Position numbers and translations under genes: made by a program. The notes under the pieces are model-generated. The model made no database searches. It was not told where the DNA came from and saw nothing but the letters and a program-made list of their open reading frames with translations. 43,756 nucleotides of DNA from assembly GCA_030825115.1 (NCBI GenBank), contig JAPJQL010000028.1, positions 1 through 43,756 of the forward strand, in the 5' to 3' direction. Shown here piece by piece: positions 41,476 through 43,756 of this stretch (within the stretch, counting starts at the first letter, position 1; every line of letters begins with the position of its first letter). Source of the stretch: Lachnospiraceae bacterium. GTDB taxonomy: Bacteria; Bacillota; Clostridia; Lachnospirales; Lachnospiraceae.

Positions 41476-42645
41476 ATGAACAAAGAATTAATGGAAGCAT
41501 TGGACCTGCTGGAAAAGGAGAAGAATATCAGCAAGGCTACCCTTCTGGAAGCGATTGAAAATTCCCTGCTTACCGCCTGCAAGAACCACTTTGGCAAGGC
41601 AGATAACGTGAAGGTTTTTATCAACCCGGATACCTGTGATTTCTCCGTATTTGCGGAAAAAGAGGTTGTGGAAGAGGTTGAGGACCCGGTTACCCAGGTA
41701 AGTCTGGCGGAGGCTAAGCTGAAAAACCCCAAATATGACCTGGGGGATATCATGCAGGTTCCGATCGAATCCAAATCCTTTGGCCGTATTGCGACCCAGA
41801 ATGCCAAGAATGTGATCCTGCAGAAGATCCGTGAGGAGGAGCGCAGCATCCAGTTCAACGACTGGTACCAGAAAGAAAAAGACGTGGTGACCGGTATCGT
41901 ACAGCGCTATCTGGGCAAGAATGTCAGCATCAATTTAGGAAAAGTAGACGCAATCCTGAACGAGGCGGAGCAGGTAAAGGGGGAGGTGTTCAAGCCGACC
42001 GAGCGCATCAAGCTGTATGTGCTTGAGGTAAAGGATACCCCGAAAGGACCGAGGATTTCTGTATCCCGTACCCATCCTGATCTGGTTAAGCGCCTGTTTG
42101 AGGAAGAGGTTACCGAGGTGAAGGACGGCACCGTGGAGATCAAGGCAATTGCAAGGGAGGCAGGCTCCAGAACCAAGATCGCAGTCTACTCCCATGAGCC
42201 GAATGTAGACCCGGTAGGCGCCTGCGTAGGCTTAAACGGCGCAAGGGTCAACTCAATCGTAAATGAGCTGCGGGGAGAGAAGATCGATATTATCACCTGG
42301 GATGAAAATCCGGCATTCATGATCGAGAATGCGCTCAGCCCGGCAAAGGTCATCTGCGTTGTGGCGGACGAGGACAGCCGTGAGGCACAGGTCATCGTAC
42401 CGGATTATCAGTTATCCCTCGCCATCGGCAAGGAAGGACAGAATGCAAGGCTGGCGGCAAGGCTGACCGGATATAAGATCGATATCAAGAGCGAGACACA
42501 GGCAAGAGAGCTTGGCCTGTTCGATGAGATGGGCATTGATTATCAGGAAGAGGGCGTATATGACGACTTCCCTGGAAATTTTGAGATGGAAGACTCCGCT
42601 GACTACCCAACCGACGATTACACAGAGGACAATTACCAGGAATAA
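41476..42645 (+). CDS. nusA: Transcription factor NusA
   Basis: This 389-aa NusA has the N-terminal RNA-polymerase-binding domain (MNKELMEALDLLEKEKNISK), S1 domain (about 130-200; VVTGIVQRYLGKNVSINLGK) and two KH domains (about 230-345; VGACVGLNGARVNSIVNEL and LAIGKEGQNARLAARLTGYK). The acidic C-terminal repeats of enterobacterial NusA are absent, as usual in Firmicutes. It controls pausing, termination and antitermination. GGAGG precedes the ATG. Confidence 0.97.
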   Translation: MNKELMEALDLLEKEKNISKATLLEAIENSLLTACKNHFGKADNVKVFINPDTCDFSVFAEKEVVEEVEDPVTQVSLAEAKLKNPKYDLGDIMQVPIESKSFGRIATQNAKNVILQKIREEERSIQFNDWYQKEKDVVTGIVQRYLGKNVSINLGKVDAILNEAEQVKGEVFKPTERIKLYVLEVKDTPKGPRISVSRTHPDLVKRLFEEEVTEVKDGTVEIKAIAREAGSRTKIAVYSHEPNVDPVGACVGLNGARVNSIVNELRGEKIDIITWDENPAFMIENALSPAKVICVVADEDSREAQVIVPDYQLSLAIGKEGQNARLAARLTGYKIDIKSETQARELGLFDEMGIDYQEEGVYDDFPGNFEMEDSADYPTDDYTEDNYQE

Positions 42646-42666
42646 GCAGATAGGATGTGAGGATTA

Positions 42667-42936
42667 GTGAGTACAAAGAAATTTCCGCAAAGGCAGTGCA
42701 TCGGCTGTGGAGAGATGAAGAATAAAAAAGAGATGATTCGGGTCTTAAAAACCCCGGAAGGGGAATTTTTGCTGGATTCCACAGGCAGAAAAAATGGTCG
42801 GGGCGCATACATGTGCCCGTCGATGGAATGCTTGAGGAAAGCGATAAAAAGCAAGGGTCTGGAACGCTCGTTTAAGATGGCGATACCCAAAGAGGTATAT
42901 GAGGCGCTGGAAAGGGAGATGGAACAGTTTGGATAA
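42667..42936 (+). CDS. rnpM: RNA-binding protein RnpM/YlxR
   Basis: This 89-aa YlxR/RnpM has the signature QRQCIGCGEMKNKKEMIR and GRGAYMCPSMECL. The start is GTG 42667 with GTGAGGA upstream. It binds RNA and in Bacillus modulates RNase P. It overlaps the following gene. Confidence 0.95.
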   Translation: MSTKKFPQRQCIGCGEMKNKKEMIRVLKTPEGEFLLDSTGRKNGRGAYMCPSMECLRKAIKSKGLERSFKMAIPKEVYEALEREMEQFG

Positions 42937-43264
42937 CAGACAGAAAATATTGAACCTGATTGGTCTGGCGACCAAGGCGGGAAAGACTGCCAGCGGGGAG
43001 TTCTCCACGGAGAAGGCTGTCAAGAGCGGCAAGGCATATCTGGTGGTGGTGTCCGAAGAGGCATCCGCAAACACGAAAAAGATGTTTACCAATATGTGTA
43101 CTTACTATAAAGTCCCCATCTGCTGTTTTGGTGAAAAAGGCGAGCTTGGTCATGCGATGGGCAAAGAGATGAGGGCATCTCTCGCTGTCGTAGATGAAGG
43201 TCTTGCCAAGGCAATCGTGAAACTAATGAATATGAACGGAGGTAGTGAGTATGAGAGTAAATGA
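42929..43264 (+). CDS. ylxQ: L7Ae/YlxQ-type ribosomal RNA-binding protein
   Basis: This 111-aa L7Ae-family protein has LIGLATKAGKTASGEF, KAYLVVVSEEASANT and CFGEKGELGHAMGK. TTG 42929 is preferred: it gives MDNRQKILNLIGL, the family start, overlaps the rnpM stop and has GGGAG upstream; an ATG at 42899 would add ten unrelated residues. It binds kink-turn RNA. Confidence 0.9.
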   Translation: MDNRQKILNLIGLATKAGKTASGEFSTEKAVKSGKAYLVVVSEEASANTKKMFTNMCTYYKVPICCFGEKGELGHAMGKEMRASLAVVDEGLAKAIVKLMNMNGGSEYESK

Positions 43265-43756
43265 GCTTGCGAAGGAATTAGGAAAAAGCAGTAAGGAGGT
43301 ACTGGATATCTTACAGAAGCAGAATCAGGATGTGAAGGCACACTCATCCAGTGTGAATGACGAGCAGGTAAATATGGTAAAACGTGCATTGGGACCGGCA
43401 GCGGGCGATGCAAAACCGGCTGGGGATCAGCCAAAGAAAAAGATAGCGGCAGTATACCGTCCGCAGAATTCCCAGCAGCGGCCGGCAAGGCCGCAGACAC
43501 CGGCAAGACCACAGGGTCAGGCGCCGGTACAGCCACAGGGCAGACCACAGGAGCAGACACCGGCACAGAACAGACCGCAGGCTGCTGCACCGGCACAGGC
43601 ACAGAGCAGACCGCAGGGTCAGGCTGCGCCGCAGGCTCCGGCTCAGGCAGGAAACCAGCCGCAGGCTTCTGCACCGGTGCAGGCACAGAGCAGACCACAG
43701 GTTCAGGACGGCTCAGCAGGCAGCAGGGACGGAAGACCGCAGGGTCAGGGCGGCTA
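43251..43756 (+). CDS. infB: Translation initiation factor IF-2 (5' part)
   Basis: The gene is cut by the window end; 168 codons are present. It starts MRVNELAKELGKSSKEVL, the IF-2 N-terminal domain, with GGAGG upstream and overlaps the ylxQ stop. From about residue 60 a Pro/Gln/Ala-rich linker follows (RPQGQ, PAQAQ units). It includes two related 46-bp units at 43578-43623 and 43662-43707. The GTPase domains lie beyond the window. Confidence 0.95.
   Translation, partial: MRVNELAKELGKSSKEVLDILQKQNQDVKAHSSSVNDEQVNMVKRALGPAAGDAKPAGDQPKKKIAAVYRPQNSQQRPARPQTPARPQGQAPVQPQGRPQEQTPAQNRPQAAAPAQAQSRPQGQAAPQAPAQAGNQPQASAPVQAQSRPQVQDGSAGSRDGRPQGQGG

Noticed and set aside
43150..43698. Minus-strand open frame of 182 codons, Pro/Ala/Val-rich
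   Set aside because: It is the reverse reading of the infB Pro/Gln-rich linker, not a gene.
43578..43707. Repeat pair inside infB suspected as a mobile or CRISPR-like repeat
   Set aside because: The units are in frame within the IF-2 linker and reflect low-complexity protein sequence.

Overview
The window reads as a chromosome segment from an anaerobic Firmicute, most likely a Lachnospiraceae (Clostridium cluster XIVa) gut bacterium. The evidence is the rimP-nusA-ylxR-ylxQ-infB order, strong AGGAGG ribosome sites, a TPP riboswitch in front of thiXYZ, C_GCAxxG_C_C and TauE proteins, and a reductive acyl-CoA dehydrogenase/Etf operon. The species is inferred, not proven.

Positions 1-20,000 look accessory. 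They hold, in order: a secreted 1016-aa protein with C-terminal cell-wall-binding repeats; a large serine recombinase preceded by a coupled 40-aa ORF; a WYL regulator; an IS element inserted exactly at the WYL stop codon; an AT-rich four-gene cluster (520-aa putative nuclease/membrane protein, TerB-like protein, Gly/Ala-zipper protein, YkgJ-type cysteine-cluster protein); a DUF3298-type lipoprotein; an AAA/DUF4143-like ATPase; a PtuA-PtuB pair (Septu defence type); a remnant of an ABC permease; and a second copy of the lipoprotein. Removing the IS and one 11-bp target duplication rebuilds a WYL gene directly followed by the four AT-rich genes. That restored operon is the best candidate here for an undescribed (defence-like) system.

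Positions 20,000-26,400 hold a TPP-riboswitch-controlled pyrimidine-precursor transporter (thiXYZ) with a TatD-like hydrolase. Facing it on the minus strand are an orphan ABC ATPase, an Rpn/PD-(D/E)XK-like protein and a hotdog thioesterase.

Positions 26,500-37,200 are an acyl-CoA operon: acyl-CoA dehydrogenase, FldA/HadA-type CoA-transferase, second acyl-CoA dehydrogenase, etfB, etfA, FadK-type acyl-CoA ligase, a desulfoferrodoxin-like protein, and two transporters (YkvI-like and GntP-like). A strong terminator and a minus-strand LysR regulator follow. No hydratase, 3-hydroxyacyl-CoA dehydrogenase or thiolase is present, so the set looks built to interconvert enoyl-CoA and acyl-CoA (an electron sink) rather than to run full beta-oxidation.

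Positions 38,100-40,850 hold an MBL-fold protein with a long structured leader, a C_GCAxxG_C_C protein and a TauE/SafE permease. The window ends in the housekeeping rimP-nusA-rnpM-ylxQ-infB operon, with infB running off the edge. No rRNA, tRNA or CRISPR array was seen.
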